Shown here piece after piece: positions 42,035-52,912 of a stretch of DNA of 64,000 nt. This DNA comes from JAITWN01 sp050486285 (lineage in GTDB: Bacteria > Pseudomonadota > Gammaproteobacteria > SZUA-140), in contig JBJHCZ010000004.1 of NCBI GenBank assembly GCA_050486285.1, positions 101,699 to 165,698 of the forward strand, read 5' to 3'. A program made the translations under genes and the position numbers. Numbering within the stretch: the stretch's first letter is position 1; each line of letters starts with the position of its first letter. A model generated the notes under the pieces. It did no database searches and had not been told where the DNA came from. It saw only the letters and a list, made by a program, of their open reading frames with translations.

Positions 42035-43114
42035 ATGAGCGGTACGCGGGGATGGTGGTGGTTGGCGATCGGCCTGGTTGCCGCGGCGCTGGTCTGGCTG
42101 CTGGCGCCGATCCTGACTCCGTTCGTCGCCGCCGCGCTGCTCGCCTATCTCGGCAACCCGCTGGTCGAGCGACTGGCGGCCTGGCGGCTGCCGCGCACGC
42201 TTGCGGTCGTCATCGTGTTCAGCGCGATGTTCCTGCTGCTCGCGCTGGTGCCGGTGATCGCCTTTCCGCTGCTCGAACGCCAGGTCTCCGTGCTGGTGGC
42301 GCGCTGGCCCGAGTTCATTGACTGGCTGCAGCAGGCAGTAATCCCGTGGGTACACGCTCGACTCGGCCTGGAGGCGGGGACGCTCGACCTCGAAATCGTA
42401 CGCCGGGCGCTGATCGATCACTGGCAGCAGGCCGGCGGGATCGCCGCCGGTCTGCTGTCGTCGATGACGCGTTCCTGGTTTGCGCTGCTCGGGTGGCTGT
42501 TCAATCTCGTGCTGATCCCGGTCGTGACCTTCTACCTGCTGCGCGACTGGCCGCGCCTGCTCGAGCGCGTCACGGCCCTGCTGCCGCGCCGGATCGAGAC
42601 GGATGCGGTGCGGCTCGCGCGCGAATGCGACGGCGTACTCGCGACCTTCCTGCGTGGACAGCTGCTGGTCATGCTCGCGCTCGGCGTCATCTATTCGATC
42701 GGCCTGTGGATCGCCGGCCTCGATCTCGCGCTGCTGATCGGCATGATTGCCGGACTGGTCAGCTTCGTACCCTATCTCGGCCTGATCGTCGGCCTCGCGA
42801 TCGGCGCGATCGCGGCGCTGATGCAGTTCGGCGAACCGACGGCGTTGCTCGCGGTCGCCGCGGTCTTCGCGGTCGGCCAGCTGCTCGAGACCCTGGTGCT
42901 GACGCCGCTGCTGGTCGGCGACCGCGTCGGCCTGCATCCGGTCGCGGTGATCTTCGCGGTGCTCGCCGGCGGTCAGTTGTTCGGCGCGATCGGCGTGCTG
43001 CTCGCGCTGCCGGTCGCGGCGGTGCTGGTCGTGCTGCTGCGCGAACTGCATCGGCGCTATGTCGGCAGCGAACTCTACGATGACGCCCCGCCGCCCGGCG
43101 GCGGCACCGGCTGA
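42035..43114 (+). CDS. AI-2E family transporter (PerM-like permease)
   Basis: This 359-residue membrane protein has about eight helices. The family traits are the N-terminal LIWLLAPIL-like LVWLLAPILTPFVAAALLAYLGNPLVERL, the long mid loop, and the C-terminal GLVSFVPYLGLIVGLAIGAI and FGAIGVLLALPVAAVL. Family members have been linked to AI-2 export or ion exchange, but the substrate here is unknown. It lies next to hda, the usual perM-hda arrangement. Confidence 0.88.
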   Translation: MSGTRGWWWLAIGLVAAALVWLLAPILTPFVAAALLAYLGNPLVERLAAWRLPRTLAVVIVFSAMFLLLALVPVIAFPLLERQVSVLVARWPEFIDWLQQAVIPWVHARLGLEAGTLDLEIVRRALIDHWQQAGGIAAGLLSSMTRSWFALLGWLFNLVLIPVVTFYLLRDWPRLLERVTALLPRRIETDAVRLARECDGVLATFLRGQLLVMLALGVIYSIGLWIAGLDLALLIGMIAGLVSFVPYLGLIVGLAIGAIAALMQFGEPTALLAVAAVFAVGQLLETLVLTPLLVGDRVGLHPVAVIFAVLAGGQLFGAIGVLLALPVAAVLVVLLRELHRRYVGSELYDDAPPPGGGTG

Positions 43115-43122
43115 GTCGCCGC

Positions 43123-43818
43123 ATGAGCCTCCAGTTGCCGCTCGGTATCGGGCTGCGCCCCGGCGCAACCTTCGACGGCTATGTCGCCGGCCCGAACGCC
43201 GAGGCCGTCGCCAGCCTGCGCGCGCATGAGCGCGACGCGCGCAGCGTCTATCTGTGGGGCGGCCGCGGGACCGGCAAGTCCCACCTGTTGCAGGCGGCCT
43301 GTCATGAGGTCTCGTCGCGCGGCGATTCGGCGGTCTACCTGCCGCTGGCGCAGGCCGCCGACTTCACGCCGGAGATCCTCGAGGGCCTCGACGCGCTGGC
43401 GCTGATCTGCATCGATGACATCCATGCGATCGCCGGCGCGACCGAGTGGGAGCGGGGCCTGTTCCATCTGTACAACCGCGCACGTGAGCGCGGGCATGCG
43501 CTGGCGATCGCCGGCGACCGCGCGCCGCGCGCCCTCGGCCTCGGGCTGCCGGATCTGGCGACGCGACTCGGTTGGGACCTGGTATTCCAGTTGCGCCCGC
43601 TGGACGACGCGGCGCTCGGCGAGGCCCTGCGCCTGCGCGCCGCGGCCCTCGGCCTGGAGCTCCCGGAAGAGGTCGCCGGCTGGCTGCTGCGTCGCTGCGA
43701 GCGCGATGCACCGGCCTTGTTTGCGCTGCTCGAACGGCTCGATCGCGCGTCGCTGTCGGCGCAGCGGCGGTTGACGATCCCGTTCGTCAGGGAACTTGTC
43801 GGAACGCCGGATGCCTGA
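43123..43818 (+). CDS. hda: DnaA inactivator Hda
   Basis: This 231-residue AAA+ protein works with the sliding clamp to make DnaA hydrolyse its ATP after replication starts. The N-terminal clamp-binding peptide is QLPLGI, Walker A is GGRGTGKSHLLQA, Walker B is LALICIDDIHAI, and sensor I and the arginine finger region follow (DRAPRALGLGLPDLATRLGW). It is shorter than DnaA and lacks the DNA-binding domain IV. Confidence 0.92.
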   Translation: MSLQLPLGIGLRPGATFDGYVAGPNAEAVASLRAHERDARSVYLWGGRGTGKSHLLQAACHEVSSRGDSAVYLPLAQAADFTPEILEGLDALALICIDDIHAIAGATEWERGLFHLYNRARERGHALAIAGDRAPRALGLGLPDLATRLGWDLVFQLRPLDDAALGEALRLRAAALGLELPEEVAGWLLRRCERDAPALFALLERLDRASLSAQRRLTIPFVRELVGTPDA

Positions 43819-43832
43819 ACGACAGGGGCCGT

Positions 43833-44438
43833 TCAGCGCAGCATCGGTTCCAGCGCCGGCCACACATTGTCGAGGATCAGCGCCTGCGCCTCGGCATTCG
43901 GGTGGAGGCGGTCATCGAGAAAGTGCGAGTTGTCGTGGTCGAGGCCATCCAGCAGGAACGGCACGAGCGCCGTGTCGTGCGTCTCGGCGAGTGCCGCGAA
44001 GATTCGCGCGAAGCCGCGCGTATAGACGGGTCCGTAGTTCGGCGGCAGCTGCATGCCGGCGATCAGGACGGCGGCGTTGCGCGCCTGGATGCGGGTGACG
44101 ATCGCGGCGAGATTGCGTTCGATGGCAGTGAGCGGGAGTCCGCGCAGGCCGTCGTTGGCGCCGAGTTCGACGATGACGATCGCGGGGCGGTGACGCTCGA
44201 GCGCGGCATCGATGCGGGACAGGCCGCCACTGGTGGTTTCGCCGCTGACGCTGAGGTTGACGACGCGATGCGGAAAGCCGTCGCGATCGAGGCGTCGCTG
44301 CATCAGTTGCACCCAGCTTTCGTTTTGATCGATGCCGTAGGCGGCGCTTAAACTGTCGCCGAGCACCATGATCACCGGCGCGGCGAAGGCCGCGCCCGGG
44401 GTCGCCAGACAGAGTATCAGCAGGAGTCTTTTCAGCAT
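43833..44438 (-). CDS. tesA: Arylesterase / acyl-CoA thioesterase I, periplasmic
   Basis: This SGNH hydrolase has a signal peptide (LLLILCLATPGAAFA). All four blocks are present: GDSLSAAYG (Ser29), SGETTSGG (Gly), GANDGLRG (Asn95) and DRLHPN (Asp176, His179). E. coli TesA hydrolyses acyl-thioesters, lysophospholipids and some peptides. The length is 201 residues. Its ATG (44436-44438 on the minus strand) overlaps the ATG of the divergent ABC gene. Confidence 0.93.
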   Translation of the reverse strand: MLKRLLLILCLATPGAAFAAPVIMVLGDSLSAAYGIDQNESWVQLMQRRLDRDGFPHRVVNLSVSGETTSGGLSRIDAALERHRPAIVIVELGANDGLRGLPLTAIERNLAAIVTRIQARNAAVLIAGMQLPPNYGPVYTRGFARIFAALAETHDTALVPFLLDGLDHDNSHFLDDRLHPNAEAQALILDNVWPALEPMLR

Positions 44439-45126
44439 GTCCAATCCGGTCAACCGGCCCGTCATCGAGGTGGAAAGTCTGTGCAAGCACGTCAGGAGTC
44501 CCGAAGGCCGGCTCGATCTCCTGCGCGACATAGAGTTTAACATCCTCGCGGGGGAGGCCGTCGCGATCCTCGGCGCCTCGGGCTCGGGCAAGACCACGCT
44601 GCTCGGCCTGCTCGCCGGGCTCGACACGCCGAGTTCGGGCCGCGTGAGGCTGGACGGCGTCGATATCTTCGCGCTCGACGAGGACGGCCGCGCCGACCTG
44701 CGCCGCGACATGATCGGCTTCGTGTTCCAGTCGTTCCAGCTGCTGCCGAACCTGACCGCGATCGAGAATGTCATGCTGCCGCTCGAGCTGACCGGCCGGC
44801 GCGATGCCCGCGCGGCCGCCGATGAAGTACTCGGGCGGGTCGGCCTCGACCATCGTCTGCATCATTATCCCCGTCACCTGTCGGGCGGCGAGCAGCAGCG
44901 CGTCGCGATCGCGCGCGCCTTCGTGACCGGGCCGCGCCTGCTGTTCGCCGACGAGCCGACCGGCAATCTCGACCAGGCGACCGGCGAGCGCATCATCGAA
45001 CTGCTGTTTGCGATGAATCACGAGCATGCAACGACGCTGATCATGGTGACCCATGACGAATCGGTTGCGCGCCGCTGCTCGCGGCGGCTGACGATCGAGG
45101 CCGGGCGGCTGGGCGGGATTGCCTGA
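44437..45126 (+). CDS. ABC transporter ATP-binding protein, YbbA-like
   Basis: This 229-residue ATPase is of the LolD/MacB/YbbA group: Walker A LGASGSGKTTLL, Q-loop FVFQSFQLLPNLTAIENV, signature HLSGGEQQRVAIARAF, Walker B LLFADEPTGNLD and H-loop MVTHDESVA. It pairs with the FtsX-type permease that follows with a TGATG overlap. The ATG at 44437 is preceded by AGGAG. The opposite-strand tesA starts within the same four bases (CATG). Confidence 0.9.
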   Translation: MSNPVNRPVIEVESLCKHVRSPEGRLDLLRDIEFNILAGEAVAILGASGSGKTTLLGLLAGLDTPSSGRVRLDGVDIFALDEDGRADLRRDMIGFVFQSFQLLPNLTAIENVMLPLELTGRRDARAAADEVLGRVGLDHRLHHYPRHLSGGEQQRVAIARAFVTGPRLLFADEPTGNLDQATGERIIELLFAMNHEHATTLIMVTHDESVARRCSRRLTIEAGRLGGIA

Positions 45127-47615
45127 TGGCCGTGGCGCTGTCGCTGCGCATGCTGGCGCGCGACTGGCGCGCCGGCGAGCTGCGGGTACTCGCGGTCGCG
45201 CTGGTGGTGGCGGTCGCTGCCGCGACCTCGGTCGCGTTCTTCACCGACCGTATCCGCATCGCGCTGGAGCGCCAGGCCATCGAACTGCTTGGCGCCGATG
45301 TCGTCATCACCAGCGATCGCCGGCTCAGCGCGACGGTCGAGGGTGTAGTCACCGGTGATTTGCAGCGTGCGCGGACAGTCGAGTTTCCGAGCATGGCGGT
45401 GTCGGCGGCCGAAAGCAGCCTGGTCGCGATCAAGGCGGTCAGCGATGGCTATCCGCTGCGCGGAACACTGCGTATCAGTCTTGAGCCGTTCGCCCCCGAT
45501 GGGGTCGCCGACGGCGTGCCGGCGCCCGGCGAGGTCTGGATAGAATCTCGTCTGCTCGGCCTGCTCGGCGTCGCGATCGGCGACGATCTTCAACTCGGCG
45601 AGGCGCGTTTGCGGGTCGGCGCGATCCTGACCGGCGAGCCGGTGACCGATGGCGGCCTGCTGTTCAGCATCGCGCCGCGGGTGATGATGAACATCGCCGA
45701 TCTCGACGCCACCGGGCTGATCCAGCCGGCGAGCCGGGTGCGCTATCGCTGGCTGTTCGCCGGCGAGCCGGCCGCGATCGACCGCTTTCGCGCGGCGGCG
45801 GCCGCGAATCTCGCCGAGGGCGAGCGCATCGCCGATCTCGAGGACGCGCAGCCGCAGGTGCGCGAGGCGCTGGCGAGGGCGCGCAGTTTTCTCGGCCTCG
45901 CCGCGCTGGTCAGCGTCCTGCTCGCCGGCGTCGCGGTCGCGATGTCGACGCGGCGGTTCATCGCGCGTCATCTCGACGGCTGCGCCGTGATGCGTTGCCT
46001 CGGCGCGCGCCAGTCGCGCATCCTCGGCCTCTATGCGCTGCAATTGTTGTGGCTGGGACTGATCGCCGCGGCTGCCGGTTGCGCGCTCGGCTGGGTCGCC
46101 CAGTTCGGCATCGAACGCCTGCTCGGCGAGCTGGTGCAGATGTCGCTGCCGCCGCCGTCGATGCGTCCGCTGGTGCTCGGCCTCGCGACCGCGCTGGTGA
46201 CGCTGCTCGGCTTCGCGCTGCCGCCGCTGCTGCACCTGCGCAATGTGCCTGCGATGCGGGTCATGCGTCGCGAGCTCGGTGCGATGTCCGGCGCCGGCGT
46301 GCTCGTCTACGCCTGCGGCGCCGCGGCGATGACCCTGCTGATCCTTTGGCACAGCGGGGATCCGCGGCTGGCGCTGTCGATCATGGTCGGCACGCTGGCC
46401 TCGCTCGGCGCCTTCGCGCTGGCGACTGCGGGACTGATCCTGCTGTTGCGGCGCCTGCGGCCGGCGCTCGGCGCGCGCTGGCGCTTCGGCGTGCTGAGCC
46501 TGACCCGGCGTCCGGGCACTGCGACGATCCAGGTCATGGCCTTCGGCCTCGGCATCACCGTACTGCTGCTCCTGCTGGTCGTGCGCAATGACATGCTCGC
46601 GGCCTGGGAGAGCAGCCTGCCGCCGGACGCGCCGAACCGCTTCCTGATCAATATCCAGCCGGACCAGGTCGATGCGCTCGAGGACTTCTTCGCAGCGCGC
46701 GACGGTCGCGTGCCCGCGGTCTATCCGATGGTGCGCGGACGCCTGGTCGGCAAGGAAGGGCTACGCATCGCGCCCGAGGACTATGACGACGACCGCGCGC
46801 AGCGCCTGGTCCGGCGCGAGTTCAACCTGTCGTGGGCCGAACGGATGCAGGAGGACAACCGCATCGTCGCCGGCGAGTGGTGGACGCCGGATCAGTATGG
46901 CGAAGCCGTCGTCTCGGTCGAGAGCGGGCTTGCCGAGACGCTCGGCATCCGTCTCGGCGACCGCCTGGTCTTCGACATCGGCGGCAGCGAGGTCGCGGTC
47001 GAGGTGACCAGCCTGCGCGACGTCGAATGGGACAGTTTTCGCGCCAACTTCTTCGTGCTCGCGCCCCCCGGCGTGTTCGACGTCCATCCGGCCCAGTACA
47101 TCAGCAGCCTGTATGTACCGCCGGGGCAGCATGAGATCCTGAACGAACTGGTCAGGGCCTTTCCGAACGTCACCGTCATCGACATCGCGGCGATCATGGC
47201 GCAGGTGCGACTGATCATGGAGCGGGTCGCGACCGCGGTCGAATATGTCTTCCTGTTCACGCTGCTGTCGGGCCTGCTGGTGATGTACGCGGCGATCCAT
47301 GCGACGCTGGACGAGCGCATCCGCGAGACGGTATTGCTGCGCACGCTCGGCGCGGCGCGGGCGCAACTGATGCGCGGCCTGGTCGCCGAGTTCGCGACCC
47401 TCGGCCTGCTCGCCGGCCTGGTCGCCGCGGCGACCGCGAGCGTACTCGGCTGGTGGCTGTCGACGCGCATCTTCCAGCTCGACTACGTCATGAATCCTGC
47501 CCTGTGGCTGGTCGGTATCGTGGTCGGGGCGGTGGGGGTCGGCGCCGCCGGCGTGCTCGGCACGCGATTCATCCTGCGCACGCCGCCGATCACGGCCCTG
47601 CGCGAAGCGCTGTAG
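45126..47615 (+). CDS. FtsX-like ABC permease, YbbP-like
   Basis: This 829-residue permease has an N-terminal helix, a periplasmic domain, then two FtsX-type membrane blocks. The first is about residues 255-370 (FLGLAALVSVLLAGVAVAMSTRRF), and a central pair of helices follows. The last block is about 700-825 (VEYVFLFTLLSGLLVMYAAI...LLRTLGAARAQLMRGLVAEF). Ten helices fit YbbP. The substrate of YbbAP/TesA systems is thought to be hydrophobic, but this is not shown by sequence. Confidence 0.9.
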   Translation: MAVALSLRMLARDWRAGELRVLAVALVVAVAAATSVAFFTDRIRIALERQAIELLGADVVITSDRRLSATVEGVVTGDLQRARTVEFPSMAVSAAESSLVAIKAVSDGYPLRGTLRISLEPFAPDGVADGVPAPGEVWIESRLLGLLGVAIGDDLQLGEARLRVGAILTGEPVTDGGLLFSIAPRVMMNIADLDATGLIQPASRVRYRWLFAGEPAAIDRFRAAAAANLAEGERIADLEDAQPQVREALARARSFLGLAALVSVLLAGVAVAMSTRRFIARHLDGCAVMRCLGARQSRILGLYALQLLWLGLIAAAAGCALGWVAQFGIERLLGELVQMSLPPPSMRPLVLGLATALVTLLGFALPPLLHLRNVPAMRVMRRELGAMSGAGVLVYACGAAAMTLLILWHSGDPRLALSIMVGTLASLGAFALATAGLILLLRRLRPALGARWRFGVLSLTRRPGTATIQVMAFGLGITVLLLLLVVRNDMLAAWESSLPPDAPNRFLINIQPDQVDALEDFFAARDGRVPAVYPMVRGRLVGKEGLRIAPEDYDDDRAQRLVRREFNLSWAERMQEDNRIVAGEWWTPDQYGEAVVSVESGLAETLGIRLGDRLVFDIGGSEVAVEVTSLRDVEWDSFRANFFVLAPPGVFDVHPAQYISSLYVPPGQHEILNELVRAFPNVTVIDIAAIMAQVRLIMERVATAVEYVFLFTLLSGLLVMYAAIHATLDERIRETVLLRTLGAARAQLMRGLVAEFATLGLLAGLVAAATASVLGWWLSTRIFQLDYVMNPALWLVGIVVGAVGVGAAGVLGTRFILRTPPITALREAL

Positions 47616-47665
47616 GCGGCGTTTTCCGCTGGATGATGCGCTCGCGCTGGATTACACTAACCGGC

Positions 47666-48376
47666 ATGCGCGATCACCTTCGCCTTCGTTTCCTGGTGTG
47701 CCTGCTTGTCGCGCTGGCGCTGCTGACGGCGGCATCGGCGACGACGGCCCGCGACTGGGCCGACAAGCCCTGGCTGACAAAGGCGCAACCGCTGCCGGGC
47801 GAGGGCCGCACGATCAGCCTTTCCACCGCGTACGGCACCCGTTTCACCGCCTATCTCAACGGTCCCGAGGACGCCGCCGCCGGGGTCCTGCTGATCCATG
47901 ATCGCTGGGGCATCAACCGTCACGTCACTGCCTGGGCCGATCGCCTCGCCGCCGAGGGCTACCGGGTGCTCGCGGTCGACCTCTACGACGGCCGCGAGGT
48001 GCAGCGCGAGGGCATGGGCGACTTCGTCTGGCGTCAGATCGACCCGGTCTGGATCGAGGCGAACCTCGACGCAGCGGTCCGTTTTTTCGGCGGGCAGCGG
48101 CTGGCGGTGTCGGCCTGGGGCAAGGGCATCGAGGCCGCGGTCGAGCTGGTGCAGCGCCGCGGTAATGACATCGATGCGCTGGCCCTCTATCCCGATCCGT
48201 CGATGCAGGCCTATGTCGACGGTCTGCCGTGGCTGCCGGCCGCGGTGTTCCGGCACCCGGTACCGCGCAGTCCGGTGCACCTGAGGGGCGACCGCGCCAC
48301 CGCGGGCGTCGCCGACGAGGCCATCGGCGCGACCCTCGCCTTCCTGTCCGGCCGCCAGGGCGCCACGCGCCGCTGA
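47666..48376 (+). CDS. Dienelactone-hydrolase-like secreted protein lacking the usual nucleophile
   Basis: This 236-residue protein has a signal peptide (LRFLVCLLVALALLTAASA) and an alpha/beta-hydrolase fold of the DLH type: GVLLIHDRWGINRHVTAWADRLAAEGY and AVDLYDGREVQREG. In DLH proteins the nucleophile elbow is GxCxGG; here it reads VSAWGKGIEAA, with Gly where Cys or Ser is expected. It is therefore probably not a working hydrolase by the standard mechanism. The ATG at 47666 suits the signal peptide; another lies at 47633. Confidence 0.75.
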   Translation: MRDHLRLRFLVCLLVALALLTAASATTARDWADKPWLTKAQPLPGEGRTISLSTAYGTRFTAYLNGPEDAAAGVLLIHDRWGINRHVTAWADRLAAEGYRVLAVDLYDGREVQREGMGDFVWRQIDPVWIEANLDAAVRFFGGQRLAVSAWGKGIEAAVELVQRRGNDIDALALYPDPSMQAYVDGLPWLPAAVFRHPVPRSPVHLRGDRATAGVADEAIGATLAFLSGRQGATRR

Positions 48377-48576
48377 GGTTCCTTGCCTGTCCCTCGTTGA
48401 CTGCGGCGTCTTGTTCATACAGCCGCGGGCATCGCCTTCGGACCAGAATTCCCACAGCTTTCAGTCGCTTCCCCTATCTTTCGAGACCCGAAATAATTAC
48501 AATGTCCGTTTCCTTCGAATTCGGGTGACTGTTCGCGCGGCGGGCAGGGCATCCTGCTGAACAGGGGTCATCGGGC

Positions 48577-50271
<1,695 letters not shown>

Positions 50272-50273
50272 CC

Positions 50274-50765
50274 ATGCGACATATCATCTCGATATTGATG
50301 GAAAACGAGGCCGGGGCGCTGTCGCGCGTCGCCGGGCTGTTCTCGGCGCGCGGCTACAACATCGAGTCGCTGACCGTCGCGCCGACCGAGGATCCGACGA
50401 TCTCGCGCATGACGCTGGTGACGCGGGGCTCGGAGGAGATCATCGAGCAGATCACCAAGCAGCTGAACAAGCTGATCGACGTGATCAAACTGCTCGACCT
50501 GACCGAAGGCCCGCACATCGAGCGGGAGATGATGCTGATCAAGCTGCGCGCGACCGACCAGGAACGCGACGAGGTCATGCGCCTTGCCGACATCTTCCGC
50601 GGCCGCGTCATCGACGTCAGCCATCGCACCTATACGATCGAGCTGACCGGCACCAGCGACAAGCTCGACGCCTTCATCGCCGCGGTCGGGGACATCCCGA
50701 TCATCGAGACGGTGCGCTCCGGCGTCACCGGCATCGCCCGCGGCGAGAAGAGCCTGAACCTGTAA
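50274..50765 (+). CDS. ilvH: Acetolactate synthase regulatory subunit
   Basis: This 163-residue partner of the large subunit has an N-terminal ACT domain (MRHIISILMENEAGALSRVAGLFSARGYNIESL) that binds valine for feedback inhibition, and a C-terminal IlvH domain. It lies 2 bases after ilvB. The length fits IlvH/IlvN of the 160-residue class. Confidence 0.95.
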   Translation: MRHIISILMENEAGALSRVAGLFSARGYNIESLTVAPTEDPTISRMTLVTRGSEEIIEQITKQLNKLIDVIKLLDLTEGPHIEREMMLIKLRATDQERDEVMRLADIFRGRVIDVSHRTYTIELTGTSDKLDAFIAAVGDIPIIETVRSGVTGIARGEKSLNL

Positions 50766-50791
50766 ACGCATTGCGAAGAGGAAAGTGTGGC

Positions 50792-51808
50792 ATGAAGATT
50801 TTCTATGACAAGGACGCCGACCTGTCGATCATCCGCAAGATGAAGGTCGCGATTCTCGGCTACGGCTCGCAGGGCCATGCCCATGCGAACAACCTGAAGG
50901 ACTCCGGCGTCGACGTCGTGGTCGGCCTGCGCGCCGGCTCCGCCTCCGAGGCCAAGGCGAAGAAGTCCGGTCTCACTGTCAGGCCGGTCAGGGACGCCGT
51001 CGAGGGCGCCGATGTCGTCATGGTGCTGGTGCCGGACGAGCATCAGGCGCGGCTCTATCGCGACGTCATCGCACCCGGCATCCGCAAGGGCGCGGTACTC
51101 GCCTTCGCGCACGGCTTCAACATCCACTACGGCCAGATCGAGCCGCGCGCCGACCTCGACGTGATCATGATCGCGCCGAAGGGCCCCGGCCACCTCGTGC
51201 GCTCGACCTACACCCAGGGCGGCGGCGTGCCGAGCCTGATCGCGGTCTACCAGGATGCCAGCGGCCGGGCGCGCGAGATCGCGCTGTCCTATGCCAGCGC
51301 CAACGGCGGCGGCCGCGCCGGCATCATCGAGACCAACTTCCGCGAGGAGACCGAGACCGACCTGTTCGGCGAACAGGCCGTGCTTTGCGGCGGCGCGACC
51401 GCGCTGGTGCAGGCCGGCTTCGAGACCCTGGTCGAGGCGGGTTACGCGCCGGAGATGGCCTATTTCGAATGCCTGCACGAACTCAAGCTGATCGTCGACC
51501 TGATGTACGAGGGCGGCATCGCCAATATGCGCTATTCGATCTCGAACACGGCCGAGTACGGCGACCTCACCCGCGGCCCGCGCGTCATCACCGACGAGAC
51601 CCGCGCCGAGATGCGTCGCATCCTGAAGGAAGTGCAGGACGGCCGCTTCGCGCGCGAATTCATCCTCGAGAACCAGGCCGGCGCGCCGACGCTGACTGCA
51701 ATGCGCCGCCTCAGCCGCGAGCATCCGATCGAGGAGGTCGGCGCGAAGCTGCGCGACATGATGCCGTGGATCAAGGCGAACAAGATCGTCGATCGCGACA
51801 GGAACTGA
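50792..51808 (+). CDS. ilvC: Ketol-acid reductoisomerase
   Basis: This 338-residue class I enzyme is NADPH-dependent. It shows GYGSQGHAHANNLKDSG (Rossmann loop), VLVPDEHQARLY, HGFNIHYGQI, MIAPKGPGHLVR, and metal-site regions ETDLFGEQAVLCGG and YFECLHELKLIVDL. The ATG at 50792 follows GAAGAGGAAAG. A perfect 14-base palindrome (GATATCGCGATATC, 51807-51820) overlaps the stop codon. Confidence 0.97.
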   Translation: MKIFYDKDADLSIIRKMKVAILGYGSQGHAHANNLKDSGVDVVVGLRAGSASEAKAKKSGLTVRPVRDAVEGADVVMVLVPDEHQARLYRDVIAPGIRKGAVLAFAHGFNIHYGQIEPRADLDVIMIAPKGPGHLVRSTYTQGGGVPSLIAVYQDASGRAREIALSYASANGGGRAGIIETNFREETETDLFGEQAVLCGGATALVQAGFETLVEAGYAPEMAYFECLHELKLIVDLMYEGGIANMRYSISNTAEYGDLTRGPRVITDETRAEMRRILKEVQDGRFAREFILENQAGAPTLTAMRRLSREHPIEEVGAKLRDMMPWIKANKIVDRDRN

Positions 51809-51953
51809 TATCGCGATATCGGCCGGAAACCGCGCGGCTGCGGTCGTCAGAATCCTCATGTCATCGGACCCATGTGTCGAAACAGGGACAGGGGCGCGCG
51901 TTCGGACCTGAACGCGACGCCACATCGCAGGGACTGAAAGCGATCATTCGACA

Positions 51954-52766
51954 ATGAACCAGGACAGCAAGGAAATCAGGCGTCGCCGCGGCATCTACCT
52001 GCTGCCGAATCTGTTCACGACGGCGGCGCTGTTCGCGGGGTTCTACGCGATCATCGCCGCGAAAGGCGGCCATTTCGAGGCTGCCTCGGTCGCGATCTTC
52101 ATCGCGATGATCCTCGACGGCCTCGACGGCCGCATCGCGCGCCTGACCAACACCCAGAGCGATTTCGGCGTCCAGTACGACAGCCTGTCGGACATGATCG
52201 CGTTCGGCCTGGCGCCGGCGCTGGTGATCTACGAATGGTCGCTGTACGACGCCGGCAAGCTCGGCTGGCTCGCCGCATTCATCTATACGGTCGCCGCCGG
52301 ACTGCGCCTCGCGCGCTTCAATACCCAGGCGGCGACCGCCAACAAGGGATACTTCCAGGGGCTCGCCTCTCCGGCCGCCGCGGCATTGATCGCCGGTCTG
52401 GTCTGGGTCGGGGCGCATTACGAGATGGACGGCGCCGAAATCACCGCGCTGACCGCCCTGGTGACCACGCTGGCCGGCATCCTGATGGTCAGCAATATCC
52501 GCTACCGCAGCTTCAAGGACCTCGACCTGCGCGGCAAGGTGCCGTTTTTCACGGTGCTGGTCATCGTGCTGATCTTCGTCTTCATCGCGCTGGACCCCCC
52601 GATTGTGCTGTTCGCGCTGGCGGTTGCCTATGCGCTGTCCGGTCCGGCGCTGACGCTGTGGCACCTGCGCCAGCGGCGCCGGGCTCGCGGCAAGACCAGG
52701 CCGCCGTCCGGGGATGACGGTCCCGACGGATCACCGCCCGCGGAACCGCCGGAGCAGCGGTCATGA
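51954..52766 (+). CDS. pssA: CDP-diacylglycerol-serine O-phosphatidyltransferase
   Basis: This is the membrane enzyme making phosphatidylserine, 270 residues with about eight helices. It has the CDP-alcohol motif DGLDGRIARLTNTQSDFG then VQYDSLSDM, preceded by RGIYLLPNLFTTAALFAGFYA, as in the Bacillus-type PssA. The C-terminus is a disordered Pro/Arg tail. It often lies between ilvC and leuA in Proteobacteria. The 145 bases before it hold the ilvC palindrome and a 7-bp hairpin (CGCGTTC/GAACGCG) near 51897-51916. Confidence 0.93.
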   Translation: MNQDSKEIRRRRGIYLLPNLFTTAALFAGFYAIIAAKGGHFEAASVAIFIAMILDGLDGRIARLTNTQSDFGVQYDSLSDMIAFGLAPALVIYEWSLYDAGKLGWLAAFIYTVAAGLRLARFNTQAATANKGYFQGLASPAAAALIAGLVWVGAHYEMDGAEITALTALVTTLAGILMVSNIRYRSFKDLDLRGKVPFFTVLVIVLIFVFIALDPPIVLFALAVAYALSGPALTLWHLRQRRRARGKTRPPSGDDGPDGSPPAEPPEQRS

Positions 52767-52790
52767 GGGCCGGAAACGGCATGCCCCCTC

Positions 52791-52819
52791 TTGGCGGCTG
52801 CCTGCGGATCGACTATATT
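52791..52819 (+). promoter_or_regulatory. Predicted sigma-70 promoter of the leuA leader
   Basis: TTGGCG (52791-52796) and TATATT (52814-52819) are separated by 17 bp. Transcription would start near 52826, which is the A of the leader-peptide ATG. Confidence 0.55.
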
Positions 52820-52825
52820 CGGGAC

Positions 52826-52912
52826 ATGACCGTTACCCTTCGCATGGCCTCGCATCACCGGAACGCCGCGCCCGCGCGCGTTCTCGCCGTTCTGTCCCTG
52901 CTGCTGCCCTAG
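52826..52912 (+). CDS. Leucine-rich leader peptide of leuA (attenuator)
   Basis: This 28-residue frame (MTVTLRMASHHRNAAPARV then LAVLSLLLP-stop) has five leucines in its last nine residues and lies 120 bases before leuA. A leucine codon run near the end of a short leader is the hallmark of ribosome-mediated attenuation. The stop lies within a hairpin (GCTGCC 52903-52908 with GGCAGC 52914-52919). A second, longer stem-loop at 52961-52999 follows. No clear T-run is visible, so the terminator form is uncertain. An internal ATG at 52844 could be the real start. Confidence 0.6.
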   Translation: MTVTLRMASHHRNAAPARVLAVLSLLLP

